Shown here: piece after piece, positions 25,281 to 34,379 of the stretch | Layout of the letters: the number at the start of each line of letters is the position of its first letter | How positions within the stretch are numbered: the stretch's first letter is position 1 | Source: Pedobacter sp. HDW13 | Lineage (GTDB): Bacteria > Bacteroidota > Bacteroidia > Sphingobacteriales > Sphingobacteriaceae | Direction: 5' to 3' | Assembly: GCF_011303555.1 (NCBI RefSeq) | Contig: NZ_CP049868.1 | Location: 2,542,001 to 2,606,000 of the forward strand | DNA length: 64,000 nt | Translations under genes and position numbers: made by a program | The notes under the pieces: model-generated | Database searches by the model: none | What the model was told of the DNA's origin: nothing | The model's input: only the letters and a program-made list of their open reading frames with translations

Positions 25281-26105
25281 CTTTTTTAACCTCTAGTACA
25301 TATAATTTCTTTGGCTTAAAAGCTTTATAATATTGCCTGACGAAAAATTTTATAGGTTGTAAATTGTAAAACCAGGCCGTAAACCAATTACCCGATAAAT
25401 AGTAACGTGTAATGGTTGTTGTCATGAAACGGCCCCTAAAAGCGTGGTTGTACTTTTTGATAAATGCCTTTCTCAATCTACGGAAGGATTCATCGGGATT
25501 GCCGTTGCTTTTATGTATGATGTTAAAATCGATTACATAAGCGTTAAAACCCAAAACATCGGCAATTAGACATAAATCAGGGCCATACATGTGAAAACCA
25601 GATAAGTTATGCGAAAGTGCAAGGTTAGCACTGTTTTTAACGACCATGAAATTCTCGTCAACTGTTTTTGTTTTTAAGGGCAGTTTAGGTTCCTTAATTA
25701 CTTTACCGGATCCCTGCGTAATGTTTGTGGCAATCCACTTAAGGTTTATGCCCCGGCATTGGCCAATATAGCCCAATTGGGATCGTTTTGTTCGATCTCG
25801 AGGATCCGTTCGGATAAATGTTTCCTGTCGTGATCGTGTATGATAATGTCCTGATGGCACAAGATGATGTATTTTCCCTTTGCCTGCTGTAGAAATTGAT
25901 TTAATCCCTTAAAAGCTTCAAATCCGGATCCTTCTGTATTATCGATAAACAGATACTCACAGCTTTTTTCATCAAACCCTTTCTGAAGAAATGAATCAAG
26001 CATTTCTGTATATTCTGATTTTCTGGTTACTAGAGTGCATATCGAATATTCATATTCGTAAACAGGGGTGGAAATTGATCTGGCTAAATTTAAAGCTGTA
26101 CCCAT
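25273..26105 (-). CDS. Glycosyltransferase-like protein (one-base frameshift)
   Basis: A GT-A-like protein of about 277 residues after repair. The N-terminal part has SICTLVTRKSEYTEMLDSFL, YLFIDNTEG and IILCHQDIIIHD, the last at the DxD position. The frame breaks at ILANAG. Adding one base to the C4 run at 25751-25754 (G on the coding strand) gives LANAGGINLKWIATN and continues through GSGKVIKEPKLPL to the end. It is three bases from the ABC exporter and overlaps the next gene by eight, in one operon. Donor and acceptor are unknown. Confidence 0.8.
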
Positions 26106-26108
26106 AAA

Positions 26109-27943
26109 TTAATCAGTAAAAGCCTGCATATCGATTAAACGTTTGTATAAACCATTGGTAGCCATTAATTCGCTGTGACTTCCGGTTTCTACAACGCTAC
26201 CTTTATCTATCACAATAATTTTATCGGCGTGCTGTATGGTACTTAAGCGATGCGCAATTACAATCGAGGTACGGTTTTTCATTAAATTATTGAGGGCTTC
26301 CTGAACCAGTTTTTCTGATTCGGTATCCAATGCAGATGTAGCCTCATCCAATAGCATAATTGGGGGTTTGCCAATACGGCTCTCGCAATACAAACACGTT
26401 GTCTTTGCCCGCCAGAAAGTCTATTTCCCCTGTCGCCAACAAAAGATTGGTAACCATTTTCTGTATTTTCAATAAAATCGTGCGCGTTGGCAATTTTTGC
26501 TGCAGCAACTACTTCTTCCATAGTTGCATTGGGATTGGCAAATGCAATGTTGTTAAAAATGGTATCGTTAAAAAGGAAAGATTCCTGGTTAACGGTTCCC
26601 ATTTGTGCCCTGATGCTTTCAGCCGTAAGATCTTTGTAATCATGGCCATCAATTTTGATGCTACCCGATTTTGGATCATGGAAACGTGGAAGAAGATCCA
26701 TTAAAGTACTTTTTCCACCACCCGATGGACCCACCAAAGCTATGGTTTTTCCCTTTTCGATGTCGAAGTTAATGTTGTTCAGAATCTGTTTTTCTCCATA
26801 ACTGAAAGATACATCTTTAAACTTTATGGCATGGTTAAAGTCTTCAAGTGCTTTTGCTTCCGGTGAGTTAACCAGCAACGGTTTGGTGTCGATTAGATCT
26901 AAAACACGTTCGCCTGCGGCAATACCTGAATGGATACCGCTAAATGAATCAGTTAATGCTTTAGCAGGTCTCATCACTTGTGAAAAAATAGCGATATAGG
27001 CTATAAAGTCTGTAGCAGCAAGGGCATCACTTTGATTGTTTATTATGAGTGATCCTCCATACCAAACAATAGTTGCAACCATTAATACACCCAAAAATTC
27101 AGAAACAGGAGAGCCAAGTTGTTGCCTTCTTGTCATTTTGCGGGTTAAATTGGAGTAATAAATGTTTTCCTGATTAAACTTGTCTTTAATCCTTTCGGTA
27201 GAATTAAAAGCTTTTATAATCTTGATACCACTAAGTGCTTCGTCCAGAAAGCCAATCATTTTTGCGAAAGACTCATGAGATTCTTTAGCCTGTTGTTTTA
27301 GGCGTTTAACAATTTTACTGATGATAAAGGCTGATACAGGTATAACCAGTAAGGAGAAAAAAGTAAGTTTGGCAGAGATGTTAAATAGTAGAACAACATA
27401 AACAATTAAGGTTACAGGTTCTTTAAATACTACCTGAAGTGTATTGGTAACCGTAAATTGTACAACCTGTACGTCAGAAGCAACCTTTGATATAATATCG
27501 CCTTTTCGTTCATTGTTAAAAAAACCAACATGCATATTCATTACATTGTTGAATACTGTTTTGCGGAGGTTCAGAAGGGTATGGACTCTTAGATCCTCCA
27601 TATACCTTTGAGAAAAATATTTAAATAGGTTAGAAAGTAGTACCGAAATAATAATTACAATACATACATATCCAAGTGTTTTTTCGGGACCATGTATATT
27701 TATTGAATCATTTACAAATTTCCTAAACTGGGCCAATATGTCAAAAGAGGAAGCTGCCTTTTCAGTTAGAGATTCTGTTTTACATTCTTTATTCTTGTTG
27801 TTCAGAAGTGTTTCGAAAAGCGGAGATAGTAAGGCCAGATTTAAGGTGCCAAATAAAATCGAAAGCAATGTTGCAATAACGTAAGGTATTGCAAATTTTT
27901 CTATGGGTTTAGCAAAAGATAATAAACGAAAATATGTTTTCAT
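26109..27943 (-). CDS. MsbA-like ABC exporter (one-base frameshift)
   Basis: A half-transporter of about 611 residues with an N-terminal six-helix domain (about 1-330) fused to an ATPase domain. Motifs are Walker [10 protein letters not shown], signature LSGGQRQR, Walker [13 protein letters not shown] and H-loop IAHRLS. The frame breaks after ARAVLANP. Restoring one base in the G5 run at 26362-26366 gives [17 protein letters not shown]. It resembles MsbA, the lipid A flippase. Within this cluster it may flip lipid-linked glycans, or it may be the general lipid A exporter. Confidence 0.9.
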
Positions 27944-28071
27944 TTTTATTTAAAATGGAATATGTAAGATGGAATATGTTATAAAACAAGCCCAAAAAAT
28001 CTAATTAAAACTTGGTAAAGGTACGGTTTTCAAATCAACCTTGTCGTTTTTGGGGAAAGCGGTCACTAAAA

Positions 28072-29058
28072 TTACAATCGTTTAATTTTTTTATGGTTAA
28101 CAGATTGATTGATAATGGCCATCACATCCGAAACATTTAGGTTAGAATTGTATTTATGTTTTAGGGCTTCTAAATGTGCTTTACTATCATTAATAAGATC
28201 TTTATGGGCTAAATAATCTTTATAGCTTTCCAATACCCAGGTTTTGCCAGTAAGCAGCTTAGGAATCAATTCGGTAAAAGCCTGTTGCAATGGGTATAAA
28301 GCTTTTCTTAATCCGTGCAGATGGATTCCCTGCAGGATGTAACGGTTGCGGTAGTAGATTTTTTTGATAAAATTGGATTTGATCTGCGTTTTTGTGCTAC
28401 CGCTTACGTGATGGAAACATGAAGACCGGTGCTCGTAATAACATTTCCAACCCAATTGCCATGCACGTAGGCTTAAATCAAAATCTTCTGAAGAGAATGG
28501 GGAGTAAATTTCGTCAAAACCACCAAGCTCTTTTAATTTCGTTGCATCTACTAAAGCATTCGCCCCCGAAAGATAAGCAGTATAAACCTCTTCATCTGCA
28601 GCATTTTCGCTATAATAAAACTTATTTGCTTTTATTCGGCAACCGCTATAGTACAATAAACGGGCAGCATCTTCTATTCTGGTTTCATCAAAGCTCATAA
28701 TGCGAGCCATGACCCCAAAAGTATCGGGCTTGTTAAAATACTTCCATTGATGTTCAAAGTAGTTTGGTGTAAGTTTAACATCAGAGTTTAAAAGCAAAAT
28801 CAATTCGTATTTAGCTTCGCTGATGCCGTGGTTACAGGTAAAAGAAAAACCTCTATTCCGATCGTTAATAAGCAGTTTTACATGCTGGTAATTTGCTTTG
28901 ATAAATAATATGCTATCATCTTTAGAACCATCGTCGATAACAATGACCTCAAATTCGGTATTTGCATTTTCGGCAGCGGCAAAAACCGAAGGGAGGTACT
29001 TTTCGAGCAGATGCCTGCCATTATAGTTTGGTATTACGATGGAAACGCTTTTCTGCAT
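28072..29058 (-). CDS. Glycosyltransferase family 2
   Basis: A 328-residue GT2 enzyme. It starts VSIVIPNYNGRHLLEKYLPS, has VIVIDDGSKDDS (about 38-49), LLNSDVKL at the DxD region and a C-terminal SEDFDLSLRAWQLGW. The pattern resembles rhamnosyl- or galactofuranosyl-type GT2 proteins. Its start abuts the stop of the upstream glycosyltransferase (no gap). A spacer of about 128 bases separates it from the ABC exporter; that spacer shows no clear promoter or terminator. Confidence 0.92.
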   Translation of the reverse strand: MQKSVSIVIPNYNGRHLLEKYLPSVFAAAENANTEFEVIVIDDGSKDDSILFIKANYQHVKLLINDRNRGFSFTCNHGISEAKYELILLLNSDVKLTPNYFEHQWKYFNKPDTFGVMARIMSFDETRIEDAARLLYYSGCRIKANKFYYSENAADEEVYTAYLSGANALVDATKLKELGGFDEIYSPFSSEDFDLSLRAWQLGWKCYYEHRSSCFHHVSGSTKTQIKSNFIKKIYYRNRYILQGIHLHGLRKALYPLQQAFTELIPKLLTGKTWVLESYKDYLAHKDLINDSKAHLEALKHKYNSNLNVSDVMAIINQSVNHKKIKRL

Positions 29059-29933
29059 CTACTTTACAATTTTATAGTTTCGGTATTCAAATAAGCGCAA
29101 GCCGGTTAAGTCTTCAATTTTTTGTAAAACCCTTCTGCGGAAATTCATTTTCGGGGTTTCTTTGGTTAAATCTTTGTCAAACTTCCAGTTTGCGGCAGCA
29201 ATTCTGGCCTGCATTACTTTTGGATGGCTACCCTTAAAATGCACTAAACGATCGGCATTGTGCATGTCGTAGGTATCCTGAACAGGATAATTTTCCTCTA
29301 TCCACTCTGGTGTTTGATAAAATTGATTGAAGTTACGCACCTTGCCCTGTAAACCCTTTGGTGGTTTTACCCAACCATAATGATAGATGTAAGCATCAAT
29401 TAATTTAACCTTTAGCTTTCTTTCATTAATCCTGAAGCCCTGAGCATCGCGATAAGAACTTACTCCTGATAGGTTTTTGATAATCCTAACTTCTCTTCTG
29501 TACCAACGCCTCGATTCTGCCAAATAATCATAAGAAGCGTAGAAGTGTTTATATTTTAAAAGGAGGGCTTCAACATTTGGATTATTGAGTTCCTGCTCCA
29601 TTTCTTTTTTAATCAAAGGGAGATAATCTTCGTGTATTGCCTCATCCCCTGAATGTAGATCATCCAATCGGTATCGGCACTTATTTCGGCCAGGGCTTTA
29701 TTGGTTTCGTCGGCAAAAACGCGTCCACCTTCCCGTATGCTGTCATCCCAAACCGTATCAATGGTCCTAATTTTAGGATCGATACTTTTAACCATTTCAG
29801 CAGTTTCATCAGAGGAATTGCCCAATGCCACGATAAAATCATCACACAAGGGTAACACTGAAAGTATGGCTTCTTTTGCGGGATAATCGTTTACAATTGC
29901 ATTTCTTAAAAAGGTAAAACCGGTAACTTTCAT
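29059..29933 (-). CDS. Glycosyltransferase family 2 (one-base frameshift)
   Basis: About 291 residues after repair. The start MKVTGFTFLRNAIVNDYPAK, then DDFIVALGNSSDET and DWMIYIQGDEAIHEDY, are typical of the GT2 subgroup often found in LPS core or glycan loci. The frame breaks at IYIQG; one more base in the C4 run at 29646-29649 (G on the coding strand) restores QGDEAIHEDYLPLIKKEM. It is the promoter-proximal gene of the minus-strand polysaccharide operon, with a TAnnTTTG box upstream. Confidence 0.88.
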
Positions 29934-29975
29934 TCGTGGTGGTGCTTTGTAGCTGATAATTTTTGTTTATTTGTA

Positions 29976-29983
29976 CAAAGATA
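29976..29983 (-). promoter_or_regulatory. -7 box for the polysaccharide operon
   Basis: Reads TATCTTTG on the minus strand, matching TAnnTTTG, 42 bases before the first glycosyltransferase start, in the divergent spacer with meaB. Confidence 0.5.
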
Positions 29984-29992
29984 GTTTTATTG

Positions 29993-30889
29993 ATGAATAC
30001 GCACCTATCCATTTTAAGCGAAGTAAAGGCAGGTAACTACAGGGCTTTGGCAAGGGCGTTAACGCTTGTTGAAAATAATATTAACCCGGCCAGTTCGATT
30101 TTAAGGGATTTGGATTGTAAGGCCAATACAACTGTTTTGGGTATTACCGGGCCTCCCGGAGCGGGTAAAAGTACCCTGGTAAATGTGATAACCAATCATT
30201 TTGTAGCTGAAGGGAAACGTATTGCGATTTTAGCGATAGATCCTACTTCGCCATTTAATTTTGGATCTCTACTAGGAGACAGGATTCGTATGGCCAGTCA
30301 GTTTAACAATCCAAATGTATACATCCGATCGTTGGCTACACGGGGAGCGCTGGGTGGAATTTCTGCAAAAACAATCGAAATGGTCGATGTTTTAAAATCA
30401 GCTAAATTTGACCTAATTATTGTTGAAACGGTTGGTGTTGGGCAATCGGAGGTGGAAATAGCAGGCCTTGCCGATAAAACAATTGTTGTGCTGGTACCTG
30501 AATCTGGAGATGAAATTCAGAACATCAAATCGGGACTAATGGAGATTGCGGATTGTTTTGTAATCAATAAGGCTGATAGAGATGGCGCTGATACCTTTAC
30601 CAATAATTTGAAGAAAATCGTTCATCAAGGGGTAAAGACGATCCCGATTTTAAAGACAATTGCCGATAAAAACTCAGGGATTGATGAATTGTGTGCCTGG
30701 ATTGCCAAATCCCCAAAAACAGATCATAACCGTAAGGCATTCCTTTTTGCCGAAAAAGCATGGAAACTTATTCAGCATAAAAGAATGATTGATATTGATA
30801 AAAAAAAGCTGCGAGAAAAAATTCAGGCAGCTTTAAAAAATGATGACTTTAATATTTATCGCTTTGCGGATAGCTTTGACAGAGCTTAA
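29993..30889 (+). CDS. meaB: Methylmalonyl-CoA mutase-associated GTPase MeaB
   Basis: About 298 residues of the G3E GTPase family, the chaperone that protects and loads B12-dependent methylmalonyl-CoA mutase. Motifs are Walker A GPPGAGKST, VETVGVGQSEVEIAGLAD (G3 region) and INKADRDGAD (G4). ATG at 29993 (MNTHLSILSE) is used; an in-frame TTG at 29963 would overlap the divergent promoter region. The mutase subunit genes are not in the window. It is convergent with the aminopeptidase gene. Confidence 0.94.
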   Translation: MNTHLSILSEVKAGNYRALARALTLVENNINPASSILRDLDCKANTTVLGITGPPGAGKSTLVNVITNHFVAEGKRIAILAIDPTSPFNFGSLLGDRIRMASQFNNPNVYIRSLATRGALGGISAKTIEMVDVLKSAKFDLIIVETVGVGQSEVEIAGLADKTIVVLVPESGDEIQNIKSGLMEIADCFVINKADRDGADTFTNNLKKIVHQGVKTIPILKTIADKNSGIDELCAWIAKSPKTDHNRKAFLFAEKAWKLIQHKRMIDIDKKKLREKIQAALKNDDFNIYRFADSFDRA

Positions 30890-30915
30890 CTGGTTTTTTG
30901 TTTAAACCGGTTAGC
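30884..30915. terminator. Bidirectional hairpin between meaB and aminopeptidase P
   Basis: GCTTAACTGGTTT pairs with AAACCGGTTAGC with one bulge, and T-runs lie in the loop region. It sits at the meeting point of two convergent genes. Confidence 0.55.
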
Positions 30916-30940
30916 TGAGCACTGTAAATCGCTAACTGAA

Positions 30941-32230
30941 TTAACTGTTCATAATATCTTCTATCTCTCCTGCCTCTAATGGGATATCGGCCATTAAATC
31001 TACATTACCATTTGCTGTAATCAGGATGTTGTTTTCTAAGCGGATACCCAATCCTTCCTCGGGAATATAAATACCAGGTTCAACGGTTAAGATGTTACCA
31101 ATGGCAAACGGCGTGTATCTCCCTGCAAAATCGTGTACATCTATTCCCAAATGATGCGATGTGCCATGCATAAAATATTTTTTATACACCGGATAGGCAC
31201 GGCTTTGTTTTTTCACGTCTTCCAACGAAATCAAACCAAGATTAACCAATTGCTCTGTCATAATCTCTCCAACCTGTTCGTGGTAGGTATTCCACAATAC
31301 ACCTTCACCAATTAATTTAATAGATTCTTTCATTACATGGCGCACTGCATTGTAAACATCCTTTTGCCTTGGCGTAAATTTTCCATTTACCGGTATCGAA
31401 CGGCTCATATCTGCATTGTAATTAGCATATTCTGCCCCAAAATCAAAAAGAATTACATCGCCATCTTTGCATTCCTGATTGTTATCGTTGTAGTGCAGAA
31501 TGTTTGCATTGTGCCCTGACGCGATAATCGGTGTGTATGCATGTCCGGTTCCGCCCTGACGGATAAATTCGTGAATAATCTCTGCCTCGATCTCATATTC
31601 TTTTACCCCAGGCTTGGTAAATTTCAGTACCCTAATAAAAGCATCGCGGGTTATGGCGCAGGCTTTTTTGGTTAATTCTACCTCAACATCCGATTTAACC
31701 GCACGTAAATCCCGCATAATGGGTGCTGAACGTTCGTAATGATGCAATGGATATTTTGCCCTCATTTTTTCGATAAAACGGATATCGCGGTATGGAACTT
31801 CGTGAGAATACCGGTCGTTTTCATTTGTATTTAAATAAATATGTTCGGCGTAGTTAACAATACTGTGTAAAATGTTGTCAAAATCTTCCAGCCAATATAT
31901 TGTTTCAATACCCGAAGCGGCCTTTGCTTGCTCTTTGGTGTACTTATAACCTTCCCAAACTTTAATATAATCGTTAGTCTGTCTTAAAAACAGGACTTCC
32001 CTGTACAAAGGATTAGGACAATCGGGATATAATAATAATATCGTTTGTTCCTGGTCAATTCCGGATAAATAAAATAAATCGGGATTTTGCTTAAAAACAA
32101 AGTTCTGATCGCCACTTCTTGGAAACTCATCACTTGCATTGAATATTGCTAATGAATTGTTTTTTAGGTGTTTATTGAAATTTTTTCTATTTAAAATAAA
32201 TAATGACTGATCAATAGTAGGATATTTCAT
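30941..32230 (-). CDS. Aminopeptidase P family (Xaa-Pro aminopeptidase)
   Basis: A 429-residue metallopeptidase that removes the residue before proline. The N-terminal creatinase-like domain (about 1-150) precedes the pita-bread domain. Metal ligands are visible in VILFDFGAEYANYNADMSRS (two Asp), HGTSHHLGIDVHD (His), LTVEPGIYIP (Glu) and IRLENNILIT (Glu). All five positions are kept, so it should be active. No signal peptide is seen, so it is cytoplasmic. It is probably transcribed alone. Confidence 0.94.
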   Translation of the reverse strand: MKYPTIDQSLFILNRKNFNKHLKNNSLAIFNASDEFPRSGDQNFVFKQNPDLFYLSGIDQEQTILLLYPDCPNPLYREVLFLRQTNDYIKVWEGYKYTKEQAKAASGIETIYWLEDFDNILHSIVNYAEHIYLNTNENDRYSHEVPYRDIRFIEKMRAKYPLHHYERSAPIMRDLRAVKSDVEVELTKKACAITRDAFIRVLKFTKPGVKEYEIEAEIIHEFIRQGGTGHAYTPIIASGHNANILHYNDNNQECKDGDVILFDFGAEYANYNADMSRSIPVNGKFTPRQKDVYNAVRHVMKESIKLIGEGVLWNTYHEQVGEIMTEQLVNLGLISLEDVKKQSRAYPVYKKYFMHGTSHHLGIDVHDFAGRYTPFAIGNILTVEPGIYIPEEGLGIRLENNILITANGNVDLMADIPLEAGEIEDIMNS

Positions 32231-32259
32231 GAAAATGGTATTTTTATATGGGTAACGGC

Positions 32260-32267
32260 CAAATGTA
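32260..32267 (-). promoter_or_regulatory. -7 box for aminopeptidase P
   Basis: Reads TACATTTG on the minus strand, matching TAnnTTTG, 29 bases before the start codon. Confidence 0.5.
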
Positions 32268-32315
32268 AGAAAATGATCAATGACTGTGAAGTTTGGAACG
32301 GAGTTTGTATAAAAG

Positions 32316-32345
32316 TTTGAAAATTTAAAATTTTGTTTAATTTTG
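32316..32345 (+). promoter_or_regulatory. Promoter of the OmpA-family gene
   Basis: TTTG at 32316-32319 and TAATTTTG at 32338-32345 are separated by 18 bases, a near-ideal Bacteroidota promoter. The start codon lies about 50 bases after the predicted transcription start. Confidence 0.7.
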
Positions 32346-32401
32346 CGATTACTAAAAAATTAATCAATTAAATTGTTTAACCCTTAAAAAAGAAAAAGAT
32401 T

Positions 32402-33742
32402 ATGAATTATTCTACTTTAAAGAAAAGTGTTGCGCTTTCTTTAGTGGCATTAACAGGAGTTGCTTCTCTTGCTGTCGCTCAGGATGCTCCTGCAACCTCT
32501 TCTGCTGTCAAGGTATTTGGCGGTAGAGGTCAGTACAGAACTTGGTCTATCGGTGTACACGGTGGTGTTTTAATGCCAGTTGTAGCTATCGGTGGTTCTA
32601 ACGACTTCAACAAATGGGATGCTAACTTAGGTTACGGTTTAAACATCCGTAAACAATTAGGTCACTCTTTCGGTTTAGAATTAAACGGAACTCGTGGTAA
32701 ACTTTCTGGTAATAACGATGGTATTACTTCATCAGTTAAAGAATTCGAAACTCAATTACAATATGCAGTAGATTTACGTGGTGTTGTGAACTTAGGTTCT
32801 ATCGATTTCTTACGTCGTGAAAACTCTGTAGGCTTCTTCTTAACAGCTGGTGCTGGTATGATGGCTTATGCTCCTAAGGTAACCACTACTTCAGGTGTAA
32901 TCGACTGGAAAGGTAAAGCTATCGGTCCTGCTGATGACAGACACGATGCTAAAGACTACGTAAAAGGTTTCTATATTCCAGTTGGTGCTGGTGTTAAATT
33001 CAAGGTTTCTGAGCGTGTTAACTTTAACTTAGGTTACACTATGAACTTTGTTGACGCTGATAACGTGGATGGAATTTATGCTAAAGGTGAAAGTAAAGAT
33101 AAATTCTCTTACGGTTATGCTGGTTTAGAATTCTCTTTAGGTTCTTCTGCTAAACCAAGTTTAGAGTGGACTAACCCATTAGCTACTATGTATGATGAGT
33201 TAAAAGATCCAACTTTACGTCAAGAAGTTGAAGCATTGAAAAACCGTGTTTCTGCTGTTGAGAAATCTGTTGAAGATTTGAAAAAAGATACTGACGGTGA
33301 CGGTGTTGCTGATCAATTCGATAAATGTCCAGGTACTCCTGCTGGTACTGCTGTTGATGGTTCAGGTTGTCCTCTTCCAAAACCAGCTCCAGTTGAAACT
33401 GCTACATCTAACGTAACTGGTTTCGAAAAAATCGCTTTCGATTTCAACTCTTCAGTTTTAAAAACTGAGTCTTACCCTACTTTAGATAAATTATCTTCAG
33501 TGTTACGTGAAAACGGTGGTAAAGTAACTGTAAACGGTTACGCTTCAAGCGAAGGTACTGCTGCATATAACTTGAAATTATCTAAAGACAGAGCTAACTC
33601 TGTTAAAACTTACTTAGTAAACTCTGGCGTTAACGCTAGTCAAGTTGCTACTAAAGGTAATGGCGAAGCTAATCCAATTGCTTCTAACGATACTGAAGAA
33701 GGTCGTATCCAAAACCGTCGTGTTGAAACTGCTAGAAACTAG
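32402..33742 (+). CDS. OmpA-family outer membrane protein
   Basis: A 446-residue major outer-membrane protein. Signal peptide about 1-26; N-terminal beta-barrel about 40-265; a short coiled coil (LRQEVEALKNRVSAVEKSVE); a thrombospondin type 3-like calcium segment DTDGDGVADQFDKCPGTPAG; and a C-terminal OmpA peptidoglycan-binding domain (about 335-446) ending with GNGEANPIASNDTEEGRIQN. It links outer membrane to peptidoglycan. Codon choice is markedly restricted (GGT, GCT, TTA, AAA dominate) compared with neighbours, which with the strong promoter and terminator suggests very high expression. Confidence 0.94.
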   Translation: MNYSTLKKSVALSLVALTGVASLAVAQDAPATSSAVKVFGGRGQYRTWSIGVHGGVLMPVVAIGGSNDFNKWDANLGYGLNIRKQLGHSFGLELNGTRGKLSGNNDGITSSVKEFETQLQYAVDLRGVVNLGSIDFLRRENSVGFFLTAGAGMMAYAPKVTTTSGVIDWKGKAIGPADDRHDAKDYVKGFYIPVGAGVKFKVSERVNFNLGYTMNFVDADNVDGIYAKGESKDKFSYGYAGLEFSLGSSAKPSLEWTNPLATMYDELKDPTLRQEVEALKNRVSAVEKSVEDLKKDTDGDGVADQFDKCPGTPAGTAVDGSGCPLPKPAPVETATSNVTGFEKIAFDFNSSVLKTESYPTLDKLSSVLRENGGKVTVNGYASSEGTAAYNLKLSKDRANSVKTYLVNSGVNASQVATKGNGEANPIASNDTEEGRIQNRRVETARN

Positions 33743-33764
33743 TATTTCAATATAAAATTTTTTT

Positions 33765-33797
33765 AAAAAAGTCCCGATGCAAATCGGGACTTTTTTT
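33765..33797 (+). terminator. Intrinsic terminator after the OmpA-family gene
   Basis: AAAAAAGTCCCGAT and ATCGGGACTTTTTT form a 14-bp stem with a 4-base loop and T7. It is strong, as expected after a highly expressed gene. Confidence 0.93.
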
Positions 33798-33831
33798 GTG
33801 CCGTTTAGTTTTCTGTGTTAAGCTTTTTCGC

Positions 33832-33839
33832 TAAGTTTG
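33832..33839 (+). promoter_or_regulatory. -7 box for the small membrane protein-ridA-recG operon
   Basis: TAAGTTTG matches TAnnTTTG and ends four bases before the ATG at 33844, directly after the preceding terminator. It supports the reality of the short gene. Confidence 0.5.
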
Positions 33840-33843
33840 TATT

Positions 33844-33981
33844 ATGTATTTCTTTCGAAAAAAGGATCCCAACAGGCCAACCAATATCAATATCAGGATT
33901 ATGCATTTTATCAATGCACTGGCCATATCTATTTTTCTCGCAGGTATCATTTACAAGCTGATTCAGTGGCTTGCTAAGTAA
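33844..33981 (+). CDS. Small single-TM membrane protein (45 aa)
   Basis: A complete 45-residue frame, too short for usual ORF cut-offs. It starts MYFFRKKDPNRPTNINI, a basic cytoplasmic head, followed by one hydrophobic helix (about residues 21-40, ending in LIQWLAK). The positive-inside rule fits an N-in anchor. It lies between the ompA terminator and ridA, with a -7 box just before its ATG and only 15 bases to ridA, so it looks like the first gene of the ridA-EamA-recG operon. I recall similar short proteins in other Bacteroidota but cannot name the family with confidence. Confidence 0.65.
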   Translation: MYFFRKKDPNRPTNINIRIMHFINALAISIFLAGIIYKLIQWLAK

Positions 33982-33996
33982 TCTTAAAAAACACTT

Positions 33997-34377
33997 ATGA
34001 AACAAATTATTAAAACAACAAATGCTCCAGCTCCGATTGGGCCATATAGTCAGGCTGTACAAGCCGGTAACTTTTTATTCGTATCTGGTCAGGTAGCTAT
34101 TAACCCTGAAAGTGGAGAATTAAATATTGGCAATATCGAAGAAGAAACACATCAGGTAATGCGTAACCTTAAGGCTGTGCTACTTGAAGCTGGATTAAAC
34201 TTTGATCATGTGGTAAAGTCGACAATCTTTTTAAGCGATATGGGTACCTTTGCACAGGTTAATGAAGTTTATGGTCAATATTTCACTGCCGATTTTCCGG
34301 CTCGCGAGACTGTTCAGGTTTCTGTATTACCTAAAAATGTAAACGTAGAAATTTCTGTGATTGCCATTGTAGGATAA
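33997..34377 (+). CDS. ridA: RidA family enamine/imine deaminase
   Basis: A 126-residue protein of the RidA (YjgF/YER057c) family, which hydrolyses reactive enamines and imines released by PLP enzymes such as threonine dehydratase. Signatures are the N-terminal NAPAPIGPYSQAVQAGNFLF and the C-terminal FPARETVQVSVLPKNVNVEI, whose arginine binds the substrate carboxylate. Cytoplasmic trimer by family analogy. It is two bases before the EamA transporter gene. Confidence 0.95.
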   Translation: MKQIIKTTNAPAPIGPYSQAVQAGNFLFVSGQVAINPESGELNIGNIEEETHQVMRNLKAVLLEAGLNFDHVVKSTIFLSDMGTFAQVNEVYGQYFTADFPARETVQVSVLPKNVNVEISVIAIVG

Positions 34378-34379
34378 TT

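Noticed and set aside
26109-26393. Separate small ABC ATPase gene
   Set aside because: It is the end of the MsbA-like exporter after a one-base loss at 26362-26366; the Walker B and H-loop belong to the upstream frame.
33805-34062. Minus-strand 85-residue frame over ridA start
   Set aside because: It overlaps the well-supported ridA gene and the 45-residue plus-strand gene, and its residues show no family resemblance.
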